Shown here in pieces: positions 52,668-64,000 of a DNA stretch of 64,000 nt. Both the position numbers and the translations under genes were made by a program. Position 1 is the first letter of the stretch. Every line of letters starts with the position of its first letter. Where the stretch lies: the NCBI GenBank assembly GCA_000727475.1, contig KL647289.1, forward strand, positions 4,778,019 to 4,842,018, written 5' to 3'. Source of the DNA: Sarcocystis neurona. Lineage: Eukaryota > Apicomplexa > Conoidasida > Eucoccidiorida > Sarcocystidae. Below the pieces are notes generated by a model. It did not search any database, had not been told where the DNA came from, and saw nothing but the letters and a program-made list of their open reading frames with translations.

Positions 52668-53640
52668 CTTGTGCGGCTGCTCTTCTCCTACGGTGGCTCA
52701 TCGCAGGGTGTGCGTATCACGCATCTCTTGTTGCTGCTCCTGCCCCTGCTGCTGCTCCTTTTCCTAACGCTGCTGCTGCTGTTGCTGCTGCTGCTTTCCC
52801 TCGCACTGCTGCTGTTGCTGCTTTCCCTAGCGCCGCTGCTACTGTTGCTGCTCCTGCTTCCGCTCGTACTGCTGCTGCCGCTTTCGTTGCTGCACTCGTC
52901 GCTGCTGTTCTGCCGAATGCTGCTGCTGGCCTCCCTACTACTGTCACTGGGGCGTCCGCAGTTGCCCCTGCAGTGCGTCTACGGGGGCTGCGTTTGCTCC
53001 CGCCGCTGTTACTGTGGAAGCGGCTGCTGCTGCTGGATGCTGTTCCTGTTCTCTAGCTACTGCTTCCGGGTGCCTCAGCAGCAGCAGCAGCAACGGAAGA
53101 CTGATGCGCGCAAGACCTGCAAGAGGAGTAAGTTTATCTGCGATGAAGTATAGGTAATTCTACACTTGCGGCATGTCACACACGTAGAGGCAACGGTGCT
53201 GTCTTCTCCTGCTGCGTCAAGAAAGGGAGCCACATGCAGCAGCGGAGAGACCACAGCGTCCACAAAAGTGGAGAAGCGCCAGACAGGACATATGGGTGTC
53301 ACTAAGGACAAAGCGGAAGAGGCGCCACGCCGTTGCAGCAACAACTGCAGAGAGCTGCTTTCCAAACTGCGGAAGGCGTAAAGAAGAAGAAGCCTTTTCC
53401 GCCATGCGGACGCAAGATGGCGGGAGAGAAGAGGAAAAGTGGGCGGAAAAAGGAGAAAGAGAGTTCTTTCCTTCGTCGGTACGGAGATGAGGAAAGGGAG
53501 AGGCACCTTTTGGAGAAGAAAATTTTCTGTCCCGGCTTCAGCAGCAGCAGAACTAGATTCAGCTCCCCATGTGCGCACGGCCACACACGCACACATGAAA
53601 ATGTAAGTAGCTCTCTCTATGTATATCGCAGTGTGAGAAT
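52668..53640. other. CTG-rich upstream region of the C15-like gene
   Basis: CTG arrays on the plus strand at 52720-52930 and 53080-53100 give Ala/Ser/Gln runs on the minus strand, so a further 5' exon is possible; an in-frame TGA at about 52700 blocks simple extension. A plus-strand open stretch at 53166-53381 (Lys/Arg/Thr-rich) has no recognised domain. Confidence 0.3.
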
Positions 53641-55119
53641 TTAACGGAGAAAAAGGACGAAGCTTCTTTAACGCACATACTGACTGAATAATGGGGAAGG
53701 GTTCTGTGTAGCCGTGTTACTGAGAAGGACATCTCTCCCAACAGTAGTAATGCGTGTGCTTACCGAGGGGTAATCAGCCACACAATGATTAATTATACGG
53801 CGTATGTGTCTGTTACACAGAAGGAGACACAAGCAGTAAAACCTTGTCTAGCGTTCCGAGAGGGAGACGCGCGCTTCTCTGCATGGGGCCTTAGCACTGC
53901 AGCAAGACAAGCAGCCTGAAGGAGGAGTCACAAGCCCGAATTTGCGGCTGAAGAGGGGAGGGAGAAGATGGCTCTGCTAGAAAGGACAACGGAAAGTGAA
54001 GAGAATTCAGAAAGGAGAAGCCGGTGTGCCTTCTTTGCAACAGTAGGTGGAAAATGACGAAGAAGCTGCAGACCATTGCAGAGAAGCAGAAAAGTGAGTG
54101 TAGAATGAAAGAAAAGAAGCCTCTGCCCGGACAGACAAAGACGAACTAACGGAAATATAGAGGGACCGCAAGAGTGACATCCTTTGTCCACAGAATCGTG
54201 TGGTTTCCGGCCGCGAGCCAGCTGGAAAAATAGCATCAGCGAAAGAACCAGTAGAGAGTCACCACAGGCTAAGGTTCTAAAATATTCGGTAGACACAAAG
54301 CAACTGTAAGGCAGCTGACACTAGGATGTGCGTGAAGAGATTATAGGAATGAAGCGAAAAGGAAAGGCACCTACACATCACATGCTACACGGGCGCGTCC
54401 AAGACGCGCTGTAGTAGGGCAGAGGACGATACTGAAGCATCCGAGCTATGTTTGTACGGACGTGTGATATGTATGTATATATATATATATATATATATAC
54501 ATATACAGTGTGTATTTGCATGCCTACAACTAGAAGCCAGTCGCCTGCGCAGAAGCAGTATATCCAGGTGGACTCAAATACAGTGAAGTGCACACAGACA
54601 ACGTTGCCGCTTTTCTTTCGGGGTACATAGATGTATGTAGTCTACGTGAGATTAGCAGCAGTAGTCCTGCACTTGTCTGTATACGTGACGAATGCCACTC
54701 CCCATATAAGCGAACCGAGGGCTTCTTTAGTCGCAAATGGACGTGACGAATGCGGAGAAAAGCGTACTAGACAAGGAACAACATGAAGGAGCACGAGCGG
54801 AGGAGGGGTTGGCAGAAACTTCTTCCAGAGGAGGGAATCTTGGCTCCCCACGAAGAAAGAAGCACGTTCGTTGACGGAAGAAAAGGAGGAATAATACACA
54901 GCACAAAGAGATTGAGTAAGGGGGCAGGGATTCGAGAGAAGGAACGATAAACAATGCAGATGCCCTCTTCCGAGAGCGAAAAGAAAGGTGTTCTTCTATC
55001 AGTATTATCCGCATTCATGCTGCACCTGTGTGCCTGTGCATACGCACACCTAATTTTTCCACAAATACTCATGTAATATGTGCATTAGCGTATACGATTG
55101 TATACCACTGAGCAGTATA

Positions 55120-55360
55120 AACCTGTACACGTACGGTACGATAACGTGTAGCATGTGTACACGAGCGTATACGAACAGATAGAGCCGAGTCGTGTGTGCG
55201 AATATACGTATCTGCGTCCTCTACAAATGCCCGTGTATAACTCTAAACACGTGCTGTACGATTACGTGCAGCATGTGTCCACGAGCATAAACGATTACAC
55301 AGAGCGGAGTTGAGTGTGCGCATATACGAATCTATGTACTCTACAAACGTGTGTGTAATA
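55120..55360. repeat. 120-bp tandem duplication
   Basis: ATAACGTGTAGCATGTGTAC at 55141 aligns without gaps with ATTACGTGCAGCATGTGTCC at 55261; the match runs for about 100 bases through CTCTACAAA (55219 and 55339). The copies are about 80 percent alike by eye. Confidence 0.85.
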
Positions 55361-55541
55361 TATGTATGACGGCCGCTGTTGCAGAGATATACGGGCGTAA
55401 AGATGCTTAATGCTTGGGGAAGTATACACTCTTACGCCTTCGTTCCCGACGGCAAAGAAAAGCGGTGGATATCCGCATATTAACATTCTAATAGAAGGAT
55501 TAAGATGGGGGGCTATGTGCACGGGTGAAGCTGTCAAAGGG

Positions 55542-55619
55542 TCTACCAAAGTTGTCCAACGTAGGATATGTCGCAGCCGGTCTACTAAGGTTGTCCAACC
55601 TAGCATATGTCGCAGCCGG
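55542..55619. repeat. 39-bp tandem duplication
   Basis: TCTACCAAAGTTGTCCAACG at 55542 and TCTACTAAGGTTGTCCAACC at 55581; both end ATATGTCGCAGCCGG. Four substitutions in 39 bases. Confidence 0.9.
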
Positions 55620-56414
55620 TGTCCCACCAGCTATCCTGCGGGTCAACGTTAAGTCTTCGAAAGTGGCATCTGCGTTTCACTGAGTACGTGCACGTGTTCG
55701 TAATTGCCTGTTCACGAGTAGATCAACCACGGTATATAAAAACGTGTGTATAGGTATATGTGGACCTATCCTTTGAATTATCATATACTCTTCCTGGTAC
55801 ATTTACCACTACTCGCACTTCCGCTGCTACTGCGCTGCAAATTATTTTGCGTGCTCCCCCAGACATCGCTATCTCGACAGTGCGGCAACAGTGGCGCATC
55901 TCTCTTTCTCGTGGCTACTGCATATGGGGAGTTTCTGTCCGTGCTCTCTACAGTGAATGCAAAGGAAGTGATGTCGCTGTGGTGTGTGCAGCTTGCTTTT
56001 GCCTCCGTATGAAAATCCGCTTTATCTGTGTTTTCAGAGAGTCAGCATGTGTGTGTACTTCTGAAATGGCGTCCACGCTTTGCCTTGGTTGCCACTTATA
56101 AATACCCTCTTGCTTGTGTTTATATGTCCTGTCAATTCCGGATTTCTCATTGGCCTTTCCTTTTGCTGCCGTCCTACTAGCTTGTACAGTGTGCGTAATA
56201 GTTTCGGTATCTGCGTCATGCAAGATCTGTCTGCTTCTGCATTCCAGAAGAGCCCAGTGTGGTTCCTGAACACCTCGACTACGTTAGTCTTTCCAGCGGT
56301 GTCCGGGTGCTGCTTTTCACTGTCCGTGTCACCGGTTTTCGTAAAGGACAACCGGACAGATAGACAGACCCCCTCTACACACAGACACGTACACACAACA
56401 CACACACGTACACA

Positions 56415-56455
<41 letters not shown>
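56415..56455. repeat. (CA)n microsatellite
   Basis: A nearly pure run of CA dinucleotides, preceded by shorter CACACGTACACA variants from about 56385. Confidence 0.9.
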
Positions 56456-56460
<5 letters not shown>

Positions 56461-57111
56461 CACTTGTATGCACTGTTGACTTGAATGTGCTTGCCTGTAT
56501 GTGTTTGCATCATGCATTTGCACGAAGTTCAAAAGTCCTCCCCCAATGTTTATGACGCGCTAAATCGTGCGTAGATACGGATATATCAGTGTAGTTCCGC
56601 AACAGCACATACACACGTGTGTGCTCATGGAATATGCTGCCTCCCTTGATCTAATTTTGTCAGTGTGTACCTGTTCTAAGGGAGGGCGGTAGGCGTACGT
56701 CCGGTTCTCTCTACCTGCACGTCTGTTGTTATCCCTACAAGTGTTTACAAGTGTCTGACATTTGCCTTCTGTGTTCCCAGTGTGCACGACTTCAGATCCG
56801 TGAAGCTGCGTATACGTATTTGTATCCATCCGTTTGCAAGTAGTATACACTGCGCCTGCAATTCCAGGAGGGCTGCACGAACGTTGGTCTCAAGCACATC
56901 TAGGTAGACTCCGTGCGAATATCGGGTAGATGCGAACGTGCTATCAAATAGGCGACCCACCACAAGAGGTGGTGGTCATTCTTCAATGAAGGGTACTTCA
57001 TTGAAATTCACGTTTGCGTTCGCCTTTACCTCGTGATATCTGCGTAGACGCATTTTCGCATGACTCTACCTTCCGCTCATATGTCGGCCAGCGGAAAGCA
57101 AAGAGTTCAGG

Positions 57112-57855
57112 NNNNNNNNNNNNNNNNNNNNNNNNNNNNNNNNNNNNNNNNNNNNNNNNNNNNNNNNNNNNNNNNNNNNNNNNNNNNNNNNNNNNNNNNN
57201 NNNNNNNNNNNNNNNNNNNNNNNNNNNNNNNNNNNNNNNNNNNNNNNNNNNNNNNNNNNNNNNNNNNNNNNNNNNNNNNNNNNNNNNNNNNNNNNNNNNN
57301 NNNNNNNNNNNNNNNNNNNNNNNNNNNNNNNNNNNNNNNNNNNNNNNNNNNNNNNNNNNNNNNNNNNNNNNNNNNNNNNNNNNNNNNNNNNNNNNNNNNN
57401 NNNNNNNNNNNNNNNNNNNNNNNNNNNNNNNNNNNNNNNNNNNNNNNNNNNNNNNNNNNNNNNNNNNNNNNNNNNNNNNNNNNNNNNNNNNNNNNNNNNN
57501 NNNNNNNNNNNNNNNNNNNNNNNNNNNNNNNNNNNNNNNNNNNNNNNNNNNNNNNNNNNNNNNNNNNNNNNNNNNNNNNNNNNNNNNNNNNNNNNNNNNN
57601 NNNNNNNNNNNNNNNNNNNNNNNNNNNNNNNNNNNNNNNNNNNNNNNNNNNNNNNNNNNNNNNNNNNNNNNNNNNNNNNNNNNNNNNNNNNNNNNNNNNN
57701 NNNNNNNNNNNNNNNNNNNNNNNNNNNNNNNNNNNNNNNNNNNNNNNNNNNNNNNNNNNNNNNNNNNNNNNNNNNNNNNNNNNNNNNNNNNNNNNNNNNN
57801 NNNNNNNNNNNNNNNNNNNNNNNNNNNNNNNNNNNNNNNNNNNNNNNNNNNNNNN
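57112..57855. other. Assembly gap (744 N)
   Basis: Run of undetermined bases. Any open frame reported across it is meaningless; the true length and content are unknown. Confidence 0.99.
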
Positions 57856-60800
57856 TGCCTGGCGCCAGGTTCACAAATTCGCAAAATCTCTGTCTTCGCT
57901 CCGTGGGTGTGTTCTTCAAGAGACAGTTTTTAAAAACCTACCCCTCGACACTCCTGCTAAACAGTAGTTCCGTGCGTGTATCGTCTATAAACATTTACCT
58001 CTTTAAATATCTTCTGTTGCACGTGTCGAGACGTCCTCACGTGCCTTACGTACGCGTTAACCCGACAGTGCCGACGTAATCACCTCTTACACATGCCGGA
58101 ACCTCCCCAGAATCATCCACGTGTTGTTCTTCCGTGTGACGTACGGGTTTGTTCGCCTTGTCAAAGTAATGTTTTCTTTCCTCCGTCGAATGTCGTTCAC
58201 AAATATCTAAGGTGTTATTTATCCTAGTGTCCCTGCAGCTACACGCGAGGATGTGGCGCAAGACACAGCGGTGCACTCGTGGAGGAACACAGCTGCTCAC
58301 TTGATGAGTAGCGTGCGGCTAACTCATAAAGTGCAGGCGGATAAATACGGATATTCTGTTGATGTATACGTATTTGGGCGTAACACATATATATACGGAG
58401 GGGCATGACATATACATATATATATATGTATAATCCACACCCATATGTGTATCGTTTGGATGCTTATTTGTGTAGCTGTCTCTGACCATGCACGGACGTC
58501 TGAATACACTTCCTACACACACGTGACTGGCCGCAGTACCTTGTGTAAGGAGACTGAGTCTTCGTACTGGCCCACAACTCAGTGTTCCTTGCGGTGGCGA
58601 TTTCAGGACGTAACAGTTTGTTTTCGCAAGGTGCAAAGTCTACACATATATATACTATATATTTCCGCGCTGTGCACGTAAATATATATGTATATATATA
58701 TATACACGGTGACCCTCTATATACATTCTCTCCCTACGTCTGTACGTATCCCCTGCGGATCATGTTGTACCCTCTTGATTGCACTCACGTATGTATGTTC
58801 CTACATACCGTTCCCCTACTTCTTTCTAGATACCGTTCACTTACGCTGCTGTATGCACACGCACTACTTTTGTGCGTGGAGGTCGCGTGCACTCTAGCGA
58901 GATACAAGCACGGTTTATATGCATACATACACATATATATGGACACCCACTTGTGTATATATATACATATATACATATGTTTATTCTGCAGCTGCGCTGG
59001 ATGCATGGCAACGCGCAAAGAATCACGTAAGTGGCAACACAAGAAGTGTGAATCCGGTGTCAGACCCACCACAAGTGAAAAGTGCTTTTCCTCTGCTTTG
59101 GCGGAATTTTAGGTACACCTTGTATTTTGCGGTCGCGCAGGCCGAGTACGGGCTGCTCAAAATCGTTCTGTGTCTGTGGGCATATGGCCAGGTGGGCGAA
59201 ATGCGCTACACGCGCGCAAAAAAGAGGCTAAAGGCCTCTCACACCGTAATGGGTCTCCGTTCTCTCTGAGTCTTCAGAATGACAGCCAAAGAGGTTGGGT
59301 CATCATGACCAACACAGTATTTTTGTCCAACGTCACCGCCGGTCCTTCCAGCCCTATGCGTGAGACGTGATTTTTCAGTAAGTAGAATTGAGGTTGTCGT
59401 GTTTCGCATTTCGTCCCATTATGGCCTTAGCCACAATCAACGTAAATCTCTTTTTGTTCTGCTGGATGCAGAAGTACGTTTTCTCACAGAATTCGCGGGC
59501 GGCCTCCGTCTGTGTGGGCCCCCGTTACAGCTGATGGTATGCTTACGCATGTACACGTAAAAGATATCCACAAGGGATGTGGTGTGCACCTCCTTTCAAG
59601 TGGCTGTTGCCAGGTGTAGAGGCAATGCGACTTCAACTCATCAGAGACACCCTTCGATCACCTCGTTAAAGTCTCCTGGCGAAGAGTGCTTACGCTTTTC
59701 TCCTGAGATACGTTGACGTCCACGTTTTCGCGCACCCCCTCACACATACTCAGATACACAATGTGCGCACGGCTGAAGAAGCCGCGTGCAGCTCCGTTCC
59801 CTTTACTACGCGCGGGAGGCAACGGAATGGATGTACCTTTTTCTTATCTTCTGGTATGCTGTTCCGCCTCTACCTCTATTACACACTAGTAACGTGCCTG
59901 CCTTAAACCAGCTACGTGGTCACGCTGCTCATCACATTCACGGTTGTCGCCAGGAGTCAGCTATATAAATGCGCTTCTTCCCGCATCCATGGTTTCACCT
60001 GGTCAACTACTTCCCATCGGGTTCCGGAAGCCTGGAGTCTCTATCCGATGCGTCAACAGTAATGTCTTTTTAATGCACATTCCTGTACTATAGGGCAGCA
60101 AAGTACGCGTGCGTTTGGAGTACGTGTCAACGAAGAGCGAATGATCTCGGCGGCATCAGAAGAAAACACGTTGTTGGTCTGAGTCCCGTGCTCACGTATC
60201 ACACTGCTTCCGGTACGTACACATATATACACGTGTGCCCTTAAAACGCCTAAGCATTACATTTCCCCCCAGGCATGCGGCTGTGACCGTCAGTATAGGC
60301 GTGGTAATTGTCGTTTTAAGTCCCCCTTCTCGCCCAGCCCCACAACTGGCGGCGCCCTTCTTATCTTCTCTAAAAGCCTCAGCAGGCTTGAAACAGGGCA
60401 GCGGTGGTCAATAGAGCATTTTCGCACGCTCGTTCTGTTTAAGTTGTCCAAAGTTCCACGACATGATAGGACTGTTGACTCTAGAGAGTCACAATTTCGT
60501 TGCCGGTTCCAGCACAACTCTTCTTCATCTACTATGCATATAGAGCGCGTGTACACACATATGCGAACGCAGACGCGTGCGAAGGTGTGCTCGGCCCCGA
60601 GATACATGTTTTAACAACTTCAGAAGGAACCACGCTGTACTGGTCATCTTCCAGTGCGAGCACCCGGCTAGTTCTCATTTGCCCTCATAGATCACTGACC
60701 ACGGCACCCTCAGTTACCTTGCTGTTGGTGCGACGGCCGACACCGCGCTTGTCAAAGTGTGCCCTTTGTTCTCTTTCTTTGGCTTGTAATATTTTCTGAA

Positions 60801-62085
60801 AAACTTTTGACCTGTCGCTTCCGCCGCAATTGTGTTGCTCGTGAGGAACGAACCTCGTCAGCCGTGTCACGCGGATACGAACCGGTTTGAGTGTCTCTTT
60901 CTTCACCACTGAATCGTGTGGGCGGCTGTCTCTGTCTGGCACGCCTTGAGTACCTGCATCTATACGAAGTTTGCGCACGAATATATATATATATATATAT
61001 ATAGATATATATCTGCACAAATTTTCGGTGTGTGTGTGTGTGTGTGTGTGGGAATGGGTTCACACCCATGTCTGTTTCTGCACAGTTGTACGTATGAAGT
61101 GCGTATGCACGTGTCGATGTAGTCCGTGTCTGTGGATGAACGTGCGCGTCTTTGTTAAGGGTGTGACGCCAGCTCATTTCCTGAGCAGCTCTACGTTCTC
61201 GTCTGGATCCAGCGCCTTCCCCCTCCTGTGTGATTTCATTACGCAGTAGAGCACCAGCTCCTCTACGTGTACGACGTGGTTCGTACGTGTGAAAGACTAC
61301 TGCGCTTTTCGCAGTGGTCACGAGTGGACATGTAAAGTTCTGTTACCACTTGATCCCGCCTCTTACATGCGTTCAGCTGCCGACTTAGCCTAGTTGTATC
61401 TTTTTTGTCGTACTTGCGTGCGTGTGTCGGTTCAACGGCACGTATTTCTCCGGCTGTCAGGGCGCGAGTCTTCACTGCACTTGTTCATTTTGTATGCATG
61501 AGTGCGTACGGTTATTCTGCGCACAAGTGCTGCCTGGCCCACGAATGTGCACAGTGTTAGTGAGTCTCACTTCTTGTACACCTGCAGTGTTGTTGACCGA
61601 GAGCCTGCGCTTTCGGTACCTATGTGGTCTGCGAGTCCCGAGTAAGATATTCTCCCTTCGTGGGCATTTGGATGTATTCACGATTGCCGTTGTTTCCTTC
61701 ACGCATTGGACTAACGGAAGCAGTGTACAGCCTCACACATGTGTCCTGGTTTTGTTCCGACTGAGGCGCTTTATATTCTGCTGCGCCTGCTCTTCCAGCT
61801 GAGCATGTGCCATCCTTACATACGACGAGAATATTTACGTGTGCGTGCCTGGGTCCGGATACATCTATGATCAAAAGTTGTCGCACACTGCTTGTGCCAC
61901 CTCTACGTAGGTGTGCAGACGTAGTCAGCAGGCAGCGCTTGGCATAATTGTGGGAGGTCAGTGGCATATTCGCCGCTCAATGCTGTGTAAGCTTATACGC
62001 TTAAGCAGCGGGAGCAGCTGTGTCCGGCGCTCACCTGAAGCAAGGTGCTGGAGACTTGTGTGCTGCTGGGTGTCATGTCGTAGCA
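57856..62085. other. Region between the gap and the surface-protein gene, no supported gene
   Basis: Only short open frames without domain similarity. TATATA blocks at 58400-58430, 58680-58705 and 60980-61010, a TG run at about 61027-61050. The stretch 59250-60800 is of balanced composition but shows no splice-consistent coding signal. Confidence 0.55.
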
Positions 62086-62895
62086 ATGGCGCCGCCTCTG
62101 CTGCATATTCTGCAAAGAGTCGTGTCAACAACTGCCGACGTGCGGCCATTTCTGCTGCTTTGCATCGTTGTTTCCTGTGTAGCTGGGGATATCGTGGAAG
62201 GGCAGTACACGGTGATCACGGCCTCCGATACATTCCCTCCTTCCAGTTTCTTGCATGTAGTTACGACGGAAGCGTTAAGTAATACCACTACTGTAAACGT
62301 GTGGTTAGGTTCCGATGAAACTTTTTTGCTTGTGGATAAATCTAAAAAGCTCTTGCACTTGCCCGCTCAGTTCAAAGCGGAAGCGTACCCCTATGTCGGC
62401 AAGAAGTGCAACTTTGCCGCCACTGTAAAACTCTCAGCCCTTTTTCCTCTCGTCCCCACTACCCACGTTTATTGGACGCAGCCCACTGTGAACCCGTCTC
62501 CGTCTGCCTCTACCACCAGAGGTGCCAGCGCCGTATTCTGGAAGTTCACGAATCCAAATGGAGCAGTCCTCAACAAGAATGTCACCAGATTCTGTTACCG
62601 CTTTATTAAACTGGGGTCGTCGGACAAAACCGGGAGACCTGCAATATTGGACGAGGAGGTGTTGACGGAAGCAGCTGCACACGACGCACCAGCAACAGAG
62701 ATAGCGGAAATACGGCCAACAAAACAGGCTGAAGTCCAAAACAATCAAAACTTTTATCCCGCTGTCAATGACGCGACGAGCACGCCTGTCGTTGTCCTTG
62801 TTTTTCACTCAAGAGCCCCTGGCTTCACTCCGTCCATCGTCTGCACAGTCGTCATCCTCCTTTCTGTGTCTATCGCCTTGTGGCTTGCTGTGTGA
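62086..62895 (+). CDS. Predicted secreted GPI-anchored-type surface protein, family unknown
   Basis: Single-exon frame of 269 residues; the ATG at 62086 is preferred because the frame upstream starts only with GTG. An N-terminal hydrophobic segment (about residues 19-34, RPFLLLCIVVSCVAG) looks like a signal peptide with cleavage near Gly34/Asp35. The C-terminus is a hydrophobic run (about 248-269) with no basic tail, as in GPI-anchored precursors. The ectodomain has two Cys (108 and 170, likely a disulphide), a Pro/Ser/Thr-rich patch (132-145) and two N-glycosylation sequons (Asn66, Asn165). Coccidia carry many GPI-anchored surface antigens (SAG, SRS). The six-cysteine pattern of the Eimeria TA4-type SAGs is absent, so I do not assign it to that family. 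Composition is not repeat-rich, unlike its surroundings. Confidence 0.75.
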   Translation: MAPPLLHILQRVVSTTADVRPFLLLCIVVSCVAGDIVEGQYTVITASDTFPPSSFLHVVTTEALSNTTTVNVWLGSDETFLLVDKSKKLLHLPAQFKAEAYPYVGKKCNFAATVKLSALFPLVPTTHVYWTQPTVNPSPSASTTRGASAVFWKFTNPNGAVLNKNVTRFCYRFIKLGSSDKTGRPAILDEEVLTEAAAHDAPATEIAEIRPTKQAEVQNNQNFYPAVNDATSTPVVVLVFHSRAPGFTPSIVCTVVILLSVSIALWLAV

Positions 62896-64000
62896 AAGCG
62901 TTTGTACGCAGGTGCCCTACACGTGGAGAAAGATATGAATAGAGGGCATGTAAACAAGAACATAGTCTTGAGTGTCAGCAGCTCATATGTCTAGAGCTGT
63001 CTGCCTACGCGCACCTAGTAGGCTGTTTAAAACCATCGAAGCACGCAGGAGTACAAACGCAGAATCATTTGCGGGCGTGTACAAAGATGTGTGCACGCCT
63101 CCATATGTACACACATAGGTGTACAAGTACATGCAGACAAAATCTTAAAAAATCAATGTATTTGTGCGTTCTGAGAAGTGCTGGTTGCAATTCGCGCCGG
63201 CTCTAAGCGAGCACGCTATACTTCCTGTACCAAGTGTGGGAATAAATGAAGTGGAACGCGTGCAGACTGCCGGCAGAGAGGTGTGCGGGTATCCATATGT
63301 GCACGCAGGTGGGCACGTATCTGGATCGCCACCTGTGGGAGTCGTGTATAATGGCGAGTTTTGCTGAACATGTTTTCCTCGATGATTGATTGGGGCGCTG
63401 TCGCCAAGCGAAAATAAAGCAAGACAGACACGCTGAAGATTCGAGTGCAAAAAATGTACTCGTGCGTCACAAGCTTCGTAGAAAGAGCAACCCACAGACG
63501 TCGTCAATAATAGTTCAGCACTTTTTTGCTTGCACTACACACTTTTTTTCTTACACCTCTAGAATGAACTGTTCAGCGTTTGTACTTTGGTGCGTGATTT
63601 AATGTTAACATTGAGGTCTACGGGCGGACGTACATGGACCCTTCGGCCATAGATTCTTTTGGTCCTGCTGAGTATTTGTACCGACACATTAATACATACA
63701 CGTGGCTGTTGTAGCATCTGCCAACATATACACATAGATGTGCACACATATGTGTATGCATAAATCCAAACACACACATGCATATTGCACGTATCTGTAC
63801 ACACGTAGGAAGGTAGAAAATGATACGCTTGTGCAAGGTGGCGTCTATGTGTGATTATCAGCGAAACACATCTAGACACATTAGATATATATATATATAT
63901 ATACGTGCATGGCTATGTCTACGTGTGTAGATGGAATGAGTAGTAGACGAGCTGCTGTTTCTTTTCGCGAGAGTGCACAAGACTGGGCTCACAAAAAGTT
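62896..64000. other. Downstream non-coding region
   Basis: No gene supported. Contains the 3' flank of the surface-protein gene and a TATATA run at 63883-63903. Confidence 0.6.

Larger units (their letters stand above)
53641..57111. other. Intergenic region with tandem and simple repeats
   Basis: No gene supported on either strand. Contains TATATA at 54470-54500, the tandem repeats listed separately, and a long CA run at 56415-56455. Confidence 0.6.

Noticed and set aside
57014..58079. Open frames of 270-339 residues around 57-58 kb
   Set aside because: They consist mainly of the N gap.
56385..61050. Possible telomeric or subtelomeric repeat
   Set aside because: Only CA, TG and TA microsatellites were seen; no TTTAGGG/CCCTAAA tandem array.

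Overview
The window looks like nuclear DNA of a coccidian apicomplexan, most likely Eimeria or a close relative. The reasons are: intron-rich genes with short exons and GT-AG introns; very long CAG/CTG runs that encode poly-Gln, poly-Ala and poly-Ser stretches; AT, CA and TATG microsatellites filling introns and intergenic DNA; and a 744-base assembly gap (57112-57855). No bacterial, organellar or viral gene was recognised.

Layout. (1) 1-16157, minus: the gene for the largest subunit of RNA polymerase I (RPA1/A190), cut by the left window edge. Twenty-four exons were placed by matching splice phases; about 3.3 kb in the 3' half (254-3599) is not fully resolved. (2) 16158-20108: no recognised gene; a few minus-strand exon-like stretches, one with a membrane segment. 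(3) 20109-30088, minus: a five-exon gene for a very large HP1-like protein, with a chromodomain rebuilt from three exons and a divergent chromoshadow-like domain. (4) 30089-33900: microsatellite desert with several tandem repeats. (5) 33900-43600: unresolved coding stretches, then minus-strand exons that resemble a gamma-tubulin-complex (Spc97/Spc98) protein, separated by repeat-filled introns. (6) 43600-48650: CAG-rich DNA, probably a plus-strand gene with homopolymer repeats, not resolved. (7) 48654-52667, minus: a pyroglutamyl-peptidase I (C15) homologue swollen by homopolymer insertions, with its catalytic Cys and His apparently replaced and an apparent frame break at an AT run. (8) 52668-62085: mostly non-coding repeats and the gap. 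(9) 62086-62895, plus: an intronless gene for a predicted secreted, GPI-anchored-type surface protein of unknown family. (10) 62896-64000: non-coding.

The genes do not form a pathway. They are independent eukaryotic genes: rRNA transcription, heterochromatin reading, microtubule nucleation, a peptidase relative and a surface protein. The shared feature is the invasion of exons and introns by simple repeats. The points most worth checking are the degenerate C15 gene, the giant HP1-like protein, and a minisatellite that carries copies of an exon's splice-donor sequence.
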